From IMG/VR virus record IMGVR_UViG_3300037247_001368, positions 1 through 43,807 of that record: 43,807 nucleotides of DNA; one strand, given 5' to 3'. A program made the position numbers and the translations under genes. Positions within the stretch are counted from its first letter, which is position 1, and each line of letters begins with the position of its first letter. The stretch comes from a virus. Shown one piece after another: positions 28,948 through 36,491 of this stretch. The notes below the pieces were generated by a model. That model was not told the origin of the DNA, did not search any database, and was given only the letters and a program-made list of their open reading frames with translations.

Positions 28948-31900
28948 ATGACCACGACGGGCGCCATCGAGCGATTCACCGAACGACACGTCGCCAAGGC
29001 GATCGGATCGCAAGACCAAGGCTCGATCTGGGAATACTGCATCATCGAGCTCGGCCCGTCGCTCAATGGGAAATTCTACAGCCGCGAAACGCTCCAGGAC
29101 GCGGTCAAGCGCGGCATCTTCAACGATCTGAAAGCGTCGGAATATTTCTTCGGCGGCCAACTCGACCACGTCCCGGAAGACCAGCAGCGCGTCGTGCCGG
29201 GCGGTTTCTCGAAAAACATCGTTGGCTGGTTCGAGAATATTCGCTACGGCGACTTCGTCGACTCGAAGGGGAAGAACGGCGAGGGCGTGCTCGGGACGCT
29301 GCACATCCTCGACTCCGCGAAAAAGCTCAAGAGCGACCTGCTCGAACTTTTCGAGGCCGGCAAGCCGGAGCTCCTCGGCATCTCGATCGACGCGCGCGGG
29401 CTCCTCCAGAGAGCGAGCCTCGGCGGCCGGCCGATCGCGAACGTGATGAAGATCAACAAGGTCAACGAGGGGACGATCGTCAACAAACCCGCCGCCGGCG
29501 GCAGGGCGATCCGGCTCGTCGCCTCGATCTCCGATGGCAGTCTTCAGGAGGCCGTCCTGCCGTTCCGCGACCTGCCCCTGGCCGACCGCGCGATGGTCTG
29601 GGACTCCGACGAGGCGAAACGGCGCGTCCGCGCCTGGGCGACAGACGGAGACGAGGTCGACACGGACCGCTACTCGCGCGCCTTCGTCATCGTCGACGGG
29701 CCCCGCGAGAACCTCACGAGCTACAAGCTGCCGATCGCCACCATCGTCGACGGCTCCCTGCGCGCCGTCCCGCGCGGGATCTTCGCGGCCGCCGGCGTGC
29801 TCCGTGGAGCGCGAGGAGGGATCGACGCGAGCGCCGAAGACAAGGCCGGCGCTCGGCGCCACCTGAGCCGGTATTTCGACAAGATGGACCTCGAGTCGCC
29901 CTTCAGCGAGACGGCGAAGATCCCCGAATTGATCGAGACCATAAAAAATTTCGGGGTCGCCTGGACCGAGGGAGTGGCCGGTCAGAAGCCCGACGAAAGC
30001 GCTCTCGAACACCTGTCCCGGATTCTGCAAATCAACCTCGCAAGGGCTGAATACGAGCTCTCACGCACGAATCCGACCGACGAGCCCGACGCGTTCGCGG
30101 AGGTCTCTCGCGGTGTCGAGGCGCTCACCGAATCGGTTGGATTGGTGGCCGATGGCCGCTTCTCCGAAATTTTAGACTTGTGCTCGCGGTGGGCGAACGC
30201 ATATCATCTTCGTGAACAAAGACCGCAGGAAGTCAGGCGCGTCTACTCCTGGCCGAGGGAACCAACCATGACGACAGCAGGCACCGCCGCCAAACCGACC
30301 TACGAGGACCTCGAGGCGAAGCTGAAGGAGGCCGAGGGCGAGAACGCGCGCCTTGCGTTCGAGCAGCAACTCAAAAGGTCGATCGACGGCTCCGAGCTCC
30401 CCGACGCCGCCAAAGAGCGCCTGTTCAAGCTCCTGTCCGGCAAAGTCGGCATGACCGAGCCCGAGATGAACGAGGCGATCAAGGCCGAGGCCGAATATCT
30501 GAAGGTGGTCGCGCCGGCGCCCGCGGCCGCGCCCGCCCCTGCGCCCACGGTCGAGGCCCAGCACACGCGCCCGCTGAATCCCGACGGATCGTGCCCGACC
30601 GGCTTCACGAAGCGCGGCGACACCTGCGTCCTGACCTCGTCCATGCAGGCGGCGGTCACGCCGGAAGGCACCGTGGTCGAAGGCCAGGCAGGCCAGGCGG
30701 TGGCCGTCGTCCCCGATTCGGGCGGCAAGCCGATCGGCCTCGGTAGTTCCTACGGCGGGGGGACACCGAACGTGCAGGTGACGCAGGAAGCCCACGACAA
30801 GATCGTGAAGGGCTTCGAAGGTTTCTTCCAGGAAGGTCGGCCCGTCGACGGCGTCCCGGCCTTCAACTCGCTCCACCGCGCCTTCTGGCAGATCACCGGG
30901 CATTATTACCCGGAAGAGATGCTCGCGAACTTCCTGATGGAGGCCATCTCGAAGGCGCTCCCGCCGCGCGAATTCGACGATTTCGACACGCACATCGCCA
31001 AGATGCGGAACCTCGGCACGAAAATCTACGGCGAGCCGCTCCGGGAGGCGATCTCGACCGCCGACTTCACGACCGCCTTCGGCGACGCGCTGAACAAGCG
31101 CCTCCAGGCCGAATACCGCGACGATCCGCTCTCGGACTGGCGGGAGATCGTCAGCCGCCGGGAAAACCTGCGCGACCTGACGAACAACCACCGGATCGTG
31201 CGGATTGGCGGCTACGGCACCCTGCCGATCGTCGCCCAGAAGGCGCCCTATCAGGAGCTCTCGGACCCGACGGAGGCCGTCGAGCAGCTCGTGCCGAAGA
31301 AGCGGGGCGGTCTGGCGATCCTGACCTGGGAGGACATGCTCGCCGACTCGATCGGCGTCGTGGCCTCGATCCCGCGCCGGCTCGGCCGCGCCGCGAACCG
31401 GACGGTTCACGAGGTCGTCTGGGACGAGATCGAGAACAACCCCGTCCTCGACGCCGACTCGGTCGCCCTCGTCGCGGCCGCCCACAACAACAGGCTTTCG
31501 GGCGACGGCGCGATCTCGGCCGACAACGTCGCCACGCTGATCGAGGCCCTCATCAATCAGACCGAACAGGATTCGGGCCGCAAGCTCGGCCTGTCGGCCT
31601 GGCGCATCCTGACCGGCCCGACGCTCTTTCAGGAGGCATGGGAGATCGCGAACTCCGACGTGAAGGCGTCGGGTTCAGAAGAGCTCACGATCGCGAACTT
31701 CATCAAGGGTCTGGGCGTGACCGCGATGAAGACGATCGGACTCGGCCGGACGGCCGGCACGCAAAACCGCTGGTATGTCGTGGCCAACCCGCGCGATGCC
31801 GAGTGCATCGTGGTCGGGTTCCTCGGCGGGCGCGATCGGCCGGAGATCTTCGTCCAGTCGCCCACGGCGACGCCGACCGTCGGCGCATCCTTCGATGCTG

Positions 31901-31983
31901 ACCAGCTGACTTTCAAAATACGCTTTGGTGTTGCGGCGAAAGTTGTCGATTTCAGATGGATACAGGGAAGTCTCACGGCGTAA
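28948..31983 (+). CDS. Prohead protease - scaffold - major capsid protein fusion
   Basis: 1011 residues without interruption. Residues ~28-192 are a phage prohead protease: IIELGPSLNGKFYSRETLQD, GGQLDH (candidate catalytic His74), ELLGISIDARG (candidate Ser146), then IVNKPAAGGRA. Residues ~204-315 (LPFRDLPLADRAMVWDSDEA, IFAAAGVLRGARGG) are a domain often joined to such proteases. After a helical region, Met441 starts a coiled-coil scaffold-like part (450-520), a Pro/Ala linker, and the capsid domain from ~610 (FWQITGHYYPEEM ... RIVRIGGYGTLPIVA ... AGTQNRWYVVANP). No ribosome binding site precedes the ATG. The internal Met441 may give separate scaffold-capsid protein. Confidence 0.82.
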   Translation: MTTTGAIERFTERHVAKAIGSQDQGSIWEYCIIELGPSLNGKFYSRETLQDAVKRGIFNDLKASEYFFGGQLDHVPEDQQRVVPGGFSKNIVGWFENIRYGDFVDSKGKNGEGVLGTLHILDSAKKLKSDLLELFEAGKPELLGISIDARGLLQRASLGGRPIANVMKINKVNEGTIVNKPAAGGRAIRLVASISDGSLQEAVLPFRDLPLADRAMVWDSDEAKRRVRAWATDGDEVDTDRYSRAFVIVDGPRENLTSYKLPIATIVDGSLRAVPRGIFAAAGVLRGARGGIDASAEDKAGARRHLSRYFDKMDLESPFSETAKIPELIETIKNFGVAWTEGVAGQKPDESALEHLSRILQINLARAEYELSRTNPTDEPDAFAEVSRGVEALTESVGLVADGRFSEILDLCSRWANAYHLREQRPQEVRRVYSWPREPTMTTAGTAAKPTYEDLEAKLKEAEGENARLAFEQQLKRSIDGSELPDAAKERLFKLLSGKVGMTEPEMNEAIKAEAEYLKVVAPAPAAAPAPAPTVEAQHTRPLNPDGSCPTGFTKRGDTCVLTSSMQAAVTPEGTVVEGQAGQAVAVVPDSGGKPIGLGSSYGGGTPNVQVTQEAHDKIVKGFEGFFQEGRPVDGVPAFNSLHRAFWQITGHYYPEEMLANFLMEAISKALPPREFDDFDTHIAKMRNLGTKIYGEPLREAISTADFTTAFGDALNKRLQAEYRDDPLSDWREIVSRRENLRDLTNNHRIVRIGGYGTLPIVAQKAPYQELSDPTEAVEQLVPKKRGGLAILTWEDMLADSIGVVASIPRRLGRAANRTVHEVVWDEIENNPVLDADSVALVAAAHNNRLSGDGAISADNVATLIEALINQTEQDSGRKLGLSAWRILTGPTLFQEAWEIANSDVKASGSEELTIANFIKGLGVTAMKTIGLGRTAGTQNRWYVVANPRDAECIVVGFLGGRDRPEIFVQSPTATPTVGASFDADQLTFKIRFGVAAKVVDFRWIQGSLTA
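30178..30207 (+). promoter_or_regulatory. Possible promoter inside the capsid fusion gene
   Basis: TTGTGC at 30178-30183, 18-base spacer, TATCAT at 30202-30207, some 60 bases before the internal start at 30268. The -35 is weak; the -10 matches the one at 43233. Confidence 0.3.
30256..30270 (+). promoter_or_regulatory. Internal in-frame translation start for scaffold-capsid
   Basis: GAGGGA at 30255-30260, seven bases, then ATG 30268-30270 (Met441 of the fusion). This resembles the GGAGGGCAACC ribosome binding sites used elsewhere in the phage. It would make a 571-residue protein of coiled-coil scaffold plus capsid domain. Confidence 0.5.
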
Positions 31984-32053
31984 AGGACTTAGCGGCGTGA
32001 TCCACTGGCAGTCGACTACCTTGGCTGCCTGAGATCGAACGGAGGCTCCACAG

Positions 32054-32491
32054 ATGGGCGACAAACTGCCACGCCGCTCGACGCTCCAAGGCGTCGAGAC
32101 GATTCGGGCGCGAGTCCCGGCGACGCTGATCACGGCCGAAGCCGACACGCCGATTTACGAGAACAACTCGCTGGTCAAGGAAACGGTGAAGGCCGTCCGC
32201 ATCATCCCGCAGGCGGCGATGACCGGCGACACCACGAACCATGCGACGATCGGCGTCGTCAACAAGGAGCTCGCCGGCGCGGGCACCGTCCAGGTGGCGC
32301 CCCAGAAGGCGTATGTCACCAGCACGGATCTGGTCGCCTTCGACGCCGACACGCTGCCGGTTTCCGCGACGGCGGCCGACCTCACCGTCGAGAAGGGCGA
32401 GGTCCTGGCGCTCTCGATCAAGAAGGTCGGCGCGGGGCTCGTTACGCCCGATCTGGTCGTCGAGATCGACGTCGAAAAAGCCGGCATCTGA
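32054..32491 (+). CDS. Head decoration-like protein
   Basis: 145 residues, ATG after CGGAGGCTCCACAG, directly downstream of the capsid gene. All-beta pattern with VKAVRIIPQAAMTGDTTNHA, GVVNKELAG, ADLTVEKGEVLALSIKKVG and a last strand DLVVEIDVEKAGI. This fits small proteins that sit on the outside of the capsid or stabilise it. The family assignment rests on position and fold pattern. A terminator-like structure follows. Confidence 0.6.
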   Translation: MGDKLPRRSTLQGVETIRARVPATLITAEADTPIYENNSLVKETVKAVRIIPQAAMTGDTTNHATIGVVNKELAGAGTVQVAPQKAYVTSTDLVAFDADTLPVSATAADLTVEKGEVLALSIKKVGAGLVTPDLVVEIDVEKAGI

Positions 32492-32513
32492 TCCGGCAAG
32501 GCCGATCACTCAG

Positions 32514-32554
32514 CGGGCTGGCGTCCCCCGAGCGGGGGCTTCGGCCCGTTTTCC
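32514..32554 (+). terminator. Rho-independent-like terminator after the decoration gene
   Basis: Outer arms CGGGC (32514-32518) and GCCCG (32544-32548) enclose CCCCC/GGGGG (32525-32529 and 32534-32538); alternatively GGGC-TTCG-GCCC forms a UUCG hairpin. TTTTCC follows. Likely lowers read-through from the abundant capsid message. Confidence 0.6.
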
Positions 32555-32563
32555 TTTGGCGGT

Positions 32564-32582
32564 CGGGGTCCGGCTGACCCCG
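32564..32582 (+). other. Second hairpin downstream of the terminator
   Basis: CGGGGTC, loop CGGCT, GACCCCG: perfect 7-bp stem ten bases after the T-run, 22 bases before the next start. Confidence 0.55.
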
Positions 32583-32604
32583 GCCTTCGACAGGAGGAGT
32601 CAAG

Positions 32605-32967
32605 ATGGGCATCGGACTCAGATCCGCGCGTTTGCAAGTGATCGAGCCCCAAGCCTCGCAGGGCGTCGGCGGCCCCACCAATTCCAGCAAAACGATCGCG
32701 ACGCGCTCGGCGACCCATGTCGAGGTCTGGGCGGACGTGATCGACGTCGGCGCTGCGGGCGTGCTCGACGTCTTCTATGACATCTCGCCGGACGGTGCGA
32801 AATTCATCGAGGAGCTGTCCGCGACGGGGATCGTGGCAACCGGCCTGGCGAAGGTCGGCGTGCTCGTGCGCAGCGACAAGGACTCGGTTGGGCTCGCGGG
32901 CCGCGCCCGTTTCACGGTCACCAACAACGCGGTCGAGTTCAAGATCTTCGCCCTCGTGAGGGAGTGA
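32605..32967 (+). CDS. Hypothetical head or neck protein
   Basis: 120 residues, ATG after GGAGGAGTCAAG. Mainly beta (VEVWADVIDVGAAGVLDVFY, FTVTNNAVEFKIFALV). Located between capsid and connector genes, so it is probably a small virion component, but no family is recognised. Confidence 0.6.
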   Translation: MGIGLRSARLQVIEPQASQGVGGPTNSSKTIATRSATHVEVWADVIDVGAAGVLDVFYDISPDGAKFIEELSATGIVATGLAKVGVLVRSDKDSVGLAGRARFTVTNNAVEFKIFALVRE

Positions 32968-32974
32968 GCCGCCG

Positions 32975-33682
32975 ATGGCCTTCACCCTCGACGACGTCCG
33001 TCAGGACGTCGACATGGAGCTGCAGGACGACAAGCCGTTCTTCACGGCGGGCGAGCGCGACACGGCGATTCAGCTCGCGGTCAAGAGGGTCAACCGGGAC
33101 AGGCCCCGCGAGGAGGTCACCGAAATCGCCGGCGACGGCACCCAGGACTACGACGTCCCGTCGAACTATCAGCGCGGCTTTTCCGAGGTGAAGCAGATCG
33201 AGTTTCCGGCGGGGCAGATCCCGCCGGTCATCCTCGCCCAGGACGACGACTGGATCGAGTACGAGGACCCGACCCAGACGCCCACGAACCGGATCGTCTT
33301 CCTGGCTCTGACGCCGGGCGCGTCCGAGAAGATCCGGATCACGATCAGCCGGCCGCACGACCTGACGAACGACTCGTCGACATCCACGGTGATCGACCAG
33401 AACACGTTTCAGGCGCTCGTCTACAAGGCGCTCTCGAACATCTTCCGCGCGAAGGGCTCGAAGTTTCTCGAGTCGAACGACCCGGTGATCGGCGCGGACA
33501 CGGTCGATTTCGGAGTGAAAGGCCAGAGCTTCCTGTTCCTGGCGAACGAATGGGAGCGCGACTACAAGGCCGCCGTCGGGATCGGGGTCGAGCAGGTCAA
33601 GGCCGACGACGCCTTCGCCGACGCGGACGTGAAGTTCGGGCATGGCGAGGCTTTCCTGTTCCACAGCCGGAAGCAACGGTGA
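32975..33682 (+). CDS. Head-tail connector/adaptor protein
   Basis: 235 residues. MAFTLDDVRQDVDMELQDDK followed by helices (ERDTAIQLAVKRVNRDRPRE) and a beta section with EVKQIEFPAGQIPPVI, then helices ending in ANEWERDYKAAV, is the arrangement of phage adaptor proteins that bind under the portal. Assigned from architecture and position after the capsid. Confidence 0.65.
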   Translation: MAFTLDDVRQDVDMELQDDKPFFTAGERDTAIQLAVKRVNRDRPREEVTEIAGDGTQDYDVPSNYQRGFSEVKQIEFPAGQIPPVILAQDDDWIEYEDPTQTPTNRIVFLALTPGASEKIRITISRPHDLTNDSSTSTVIDQNTFQALVYKALSNIFRAKGSKFLESNDPVIGADTVDFGVKGQSFLFLANEWERDYKAAVGIGVEQVKADDAFADADVKFGHGEAFLFHSRKQR

Positions 33683-33686
33683 GCCG

Positions 33687-34214
33687 ATGGTCTTCGACGT
33701 TGACATGGAGTTCGACCCGATCCCCGAGGAGATCTTGGGGGTCGTGCCCGGCAGGATCATGGAACAGGAGTCGCTCCGCGCCATCGAGGAGGCGGCCGTG
33801 TTGACGCGCAACACCATGAATCTCGCGACGCCCTTCGGCGGGACCGGCCTGACGGCCGAGTCGTGGCAGCTCGTGAACGCGCACGAAGAGAGGCCGAGGC
33901 GCTTCGTTGGCGGGGCCGTGACCTCGAACGTCGCCGCGATCGTCCTCGAGAAGGGCGCGCGCTATTCGGGCGTCAAACGCCCGCCGCCCTCGCGGCTTGC
34001 GGTCTGGGTCCGGCGCAAGCTCGGGATCACCGAGGAGAAGGCGGTGAAGTCGGCGAGCGAGGCGATCTCGCGCGCGATCGCGAAGCGGGGGCTCCCGGCG
34101 CCGGACCGCGAGAAGGGGATCTTCAAGAAGGCGTTCAAAGAGATCGAACCGCCGATCACGGCGATCATGAACCGGGCGGCCGCGCGGATCGCCGAGCGCA
34201 TCGCGGGGGGCTAG
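33687..34214 (+). CDS. Neck / head-tail joining protein (HK97 gp10-like)
   Basis: 175 residues from ATG 33687, five bases after the preceding stop. An N-terminal strand-helix, AVLTRNTMNLATPFGGTGLT with AESWQLV, and AAIVLEKGARYSG, then PPPSRLAVWVRRKLG (a GARY-PPS-ALxxWxxRKL pattern) are typical of minor tail/neck completion proteins. The C-terminus is helical and basic. Confidence 0.65.
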   Translation: MVFDVDMEFDPIPEEILGVVPGRIMEQESLRAIEEAAVLTRNTMNLATPFGGTGLTAESWQLVNAHEERPRRFVGGAVTSNVAAIVLEKGARYSGVKRPPPSRLAVWVRRKLGITEEKAVKSASEAISRAIAKRGLPAPDREKGIFKKAFKEIEPPITAIMNRAAARIAERIAGG

Positions 34215-34218
34215 ACCG

Positions 34219-34689
34219 GTGGCCTGGATCGCGATCCGCGACAAGCTGGTGACGCATCTGAAAGCCGTCTCGAACATCGGGAAGGTCGAAGGTTTTCGCC
34301 GGCAGATCCGTTTCTGGGACGACTATGTCGCGCGGACCGTTGCGGACGGGCGCGTGAATTTCTGGGAGATCGACCGGACCGGCCGGCGGCGGGTCCTCGA
34401 CGGCGTGAGCGGCGGGCCGTCGGTTTGGCGGATCTTCCACCAGGTGACGATTCTTGGTCGCATGTCGATGTTGGACGAAGACGAGAGCTCAAACGACTTC
34501 ATGCCGCTCGTCGACGCGGTCGACGACGAGCTGCGCAGCGACCCGCTCTTGAACGAGGGGACGCCGGGACAGGAGTCTCTCCTCTTGCCATTCGAGACCG
34601 GGACGCCCATAATCGGCCATGAAAAGTTCGGCGACGTGCTCTGCCACCAGGCCGTCTTCACGTTCGAGGTTCAAGAGCGAGTCTCTTAG
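34219..34689 (+). CDS. Tail terminator-like protein
   Basis: 156 residues from a GTG. AIRDKLVTHLKAVSNIGKV, FWEIDRTGRRRV, WRIFHQVTILGRMSM and a final VLCHQAVFTFEVQERV match the helix-then-sheet layout of phage tail terminators located before the tail tube gene. Role: ends tail tube growth and joins tail to head. Assignment is positional plus pattern. Confidence 0.6.
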   Translation: MAWIAIRDKLVTHLKAVSNIGKVEGFRRQIRFWDDYVARTVADGRVNFWEIDRTGRRRVLDGVSGGPSVWRIFHQVTILGRMSMLDEDESSNDFMPLVDAVDDELRSDPLLNEGTPGQESLLLPFETGTPIIGHEKFGDVLCHQAVFTFEVQERVS

Positions 34690-34701
34690 GAGATCCAGAC
34701 G

Positions 34702-35658
34702 ATGACCTTCATCCCCGTCAGAACCCACGTGGCCCTGGAGCTCGAGGCCGTCGCCGGCGTCGGCGAGACGATCGTCGACGCGGACGTCATCCACCCGGTC
34801 GTGGAAGTCCCGGAATGGGCCCCGACCTTTGACGTGCCCGAGCGCGAGGTTGTCCAGACCTCGTTCTCGCGGATCAAACGGATCCAGGGGGAGCGCAGTG
34901 CGACGGTCTCGTTCGTCGTGGAGCTCCGCGGGGGCGGTGCGGCCGGGACGGCGCCCAACATCGGCAAGGCCCTCCAGGCTTGCGGTTTCCTTGAGACGAT
35001 CAACGTCAGCGTGAGCGCCGTCTACACGCTCATTTCCCAGGCGGTCCAGACCGCGACGCTCGAGGTCCGCATGGGCGGGCTCGGGACCGATGTTCGGACC
35101 CACCGGATCATCGGCGCGCACGGGACCGTGACGATCGAGGCCAACAAGGGGCAGACCGTCAAGCTCCGGTTCGAGTTCACCGGACAATACGTCGAGCCGA
35201 CCGACGCCGCGATGCAGCTCGCGACGCCGGCGCTCGGCGTCGACCCGCTGCCGTTCTTGTCCGCCGGGATCACGGTTCACGCGATCGGCACGCTGATTCT
35301 CGCGCAGCTCTCGCTCGACCTCGGCAACAACGTCATCCTGCGCAACGACGCGAACGAGGCGACGGGCAACAGCCGCGCGCTCCTTGTCGGGAGGACGCCC
35401 GTCGGGTCGATGGATCCCGAGCAGGTGTTGAACACGACGTTGAACTTCTTCAACCGGATCACGTCGAATACCGAGGGCGCGCTCCAGTACATCCTCGACG
35501 CCGGGGCCGGCAACAAGGTCACTGTCGACGCGCCGGCGGTTCAGTTCGTCGGGCTCGCGAACGCCGATCGAGACGGGATCGGGACGCACTCGATCGACTT
35601 GGCGCTGAACAAGAGCGTCGACGCAGGAGACGACGAGCTCACGCTCACGTTTGAATAG
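34702..35658 (+). CDS. Major tail (tube) protein
   Basis: 318 residues, ATG after AGGAGATCCAGACG. Repeated beta structures: HVALELEAVAGVGETIVDAD, REVVQTSFSRIKRIQGERSA, TVSFVVELRG, VKLRFEFTGQY and ILAQLSLDLGN. The pattern of test-sheet halves and its place between terminator and chaperone genes fit a two-domain tail tube subunit. A short hairpin follows the gene. Confidence 0.68.
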   Translation: MTFIPVRTHVALELEAVAGVGETIVDADVIHPVVEVPEWAPTFDVPEREVVQTSFSRIKRIQGERSATVSFVVELRGGGAAGTAPNIGKALQACGFLETINVSVSAVYTLISQAVQTATLEVRMGGLGTDVRTHRIIGAHGTVTIEANKGQTVKLRFEFTGQYVEPTDAAMQLATPALGVDPLPFLSAGITVHAIGTLILAQLSLDLGNNVILRNDANEATGNSRALLVGRTPVGSMDPEQVLNTTLNFFNRITSNTEGALQYILDAGAGNKVTVDAPAVQFVGLANADRDGIGTHSIDLALNKSVDAGDDELTLTFE

Positions 35659-35664
35659 GATCAA

Positions 35665-35680
35665 CGCGGCCGAAGCCGCG
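35665..35680 (+). other. Intergenic hairpin before the tail chaperone gene
   Basis: CGCGGC, CGAA loop, GCCGCG. It resembles the hairpin at 6619-6636; both are followed within 30 bases by AGTCGGAGGGCAA and a start codon. Confidence 0.45.
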
Positions 35681-35706
35681 ACAACATACAGTCGGAGGGC
35701 AAACCG

Positions 35707-36096
35707 ATGGATGTTTCAAGCATCTTGAAGGGAGAAGATTCGGGGCGGTGGTATCCGGTCACGACGAACGGCGGGCCAGAAGAGCCGCGCGTCAGGATCC
35801 GGGTTCCCTCGCCGAAGAAGCTCCGGGAGCTCGCGAAGATCGCCGGCGTCCGGCCGCTGGGCGGGCGGCTCGGTCGGCAGGAGCTCGAGAATAAGCGCCT
35901 TCAGGACGAACTCGTCGATCACATGATTCTCGAATGGACCGGGATCACCGACGGCGAGAGCGATCTGCCCTGCAACCGCGAGAACAAGATCGAGCTCGTC
36001 GACGAGTGGTTCGAGCTGTACACGCTTGTCTTCGACGTGCTCGACATGAAGCGGACTCAGGCGGTCGAGATCGAGGAGATCGGCCGGGGAAACTGA
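35707..36096 (+). CDS. Tail assembly chaperone, short form (gpG-like)
   Basis: 129 residues, ATG behind CGGAGGGCAAACCG. Helical with RIRVPSPKKLRELAKIAG, ELVDHMILEWTG and EWFELYTLVFDVL. In long-tailed phages this gene makes a short chaperone and, by a -1 frameshift near its end, a longer fusion; both hold the tape measure in place during tube assembly. The last codons carry the slippery site GGGAAAC. Confidence 0.78.
   Translation: MDVSSILKGEDSGRWYPVTTNGGPEEPRVRIRVPSPKKLRELAKIAGVRPLGGRLGRQELENKRLQDELVDHMILEWTGITDGESDLPCNRENKIELVDEWFELYTLVFDVLDMKRTQAVEIEEIGRGN
36087..36093 (+). promoter_or_regulatory. -1 programmed frameshift slippery heptamer GGGAAAC
   Basis: G-GGA-AAC in the reading frame, directly before the TGA stop (36094-36096). 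It fits X-XXY-YYZ and differs only in the last base from the lambda site GGGAAAG. Slipping back one base continues as LTEWASFYFDP in the -1 frame, open until 36488. Confidence 0.85.
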
Positions 36097-36488
36097 CCGA
36101 GTGGGCCTCGTTTTACTTCGATCCGATGAATCGGTCGAAGTTGCAGCAGTGCGAGGCGTGCCGACAGGGCGAGATCCCGCTTTCGTCGTGCATGAGAAAC
36201 GAGCCCCACCGAAAAGGCGTCTGTCCAATCGAGGATTCTGCGCCGACTCTGTCGGCCGAGAACGAGTACGTCGTCGAGCTCTACGAGCAGATCAAGGGCA
36301 CGGCGGTTCAGATTTCCTCGGAGGATCGCAATTGGCAGTTCCTCCGGGCGACCGAGGCGCAGGCCGTGCTCCAACTGGCCGACGTGGAGCCCGAAGACAG
36401 GCTTGAAATCTGGCGGCGCCTCGTGCTTCTCCAGGACGTCGCGAACTGGCGGCGCCCGGCGAAGCCGAAGAAGCCGAGAGGGCGCTGA
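36093..36488 (+). CDS. Tail assembly chaperone, frameshift extension (gpT-like)
   Basis: 131 residues read after the -1 frameshift, giving a total fusion of about 260 residues from 35707. The segment has CEACRQGE and two later cysteines (SCMRNEPHRKGVC), a possible zinc site, then helical sequence ending in a basic tail (RRPAKPKKPRGR). The first in-frame ATG (36129) has no ribosome binding site, which supports frameshifting rather than independent translation. Confidence 0.75.
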   Translation: MTEWASFYFDPMNRSKLQQCEACRQGEIPLSSCMRNEPHRKGVCPIEDSAPTLSAENEYVVELYEQIKGTAVQISSEDRNWQFLRATEAQAVLQLADVEPEDRLEIWRRLVLLQDVANWRRPAKPKKPRGR

Positions 36489-36491
36489 TCC

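Noticed and set aside
27267-29066. 599-codon minus-strand open frame
   Set aside because: Opposite the methyltransferase fusion, with low-complexity Arg/Asp/Leu content and no coherent motif.
31984-32053. Promoter-like TTAGCG-N17-TCGACT before the decoration gene
   Set aside because: Both boxes match poorly; the gene can be read from the capsid promoter.
36129-36488. Independent gene starting at ATG 36129
   Set aside because: No ribosome binding site upstream, while a perfect slippery heptamer joins this frame to the preceding gene.
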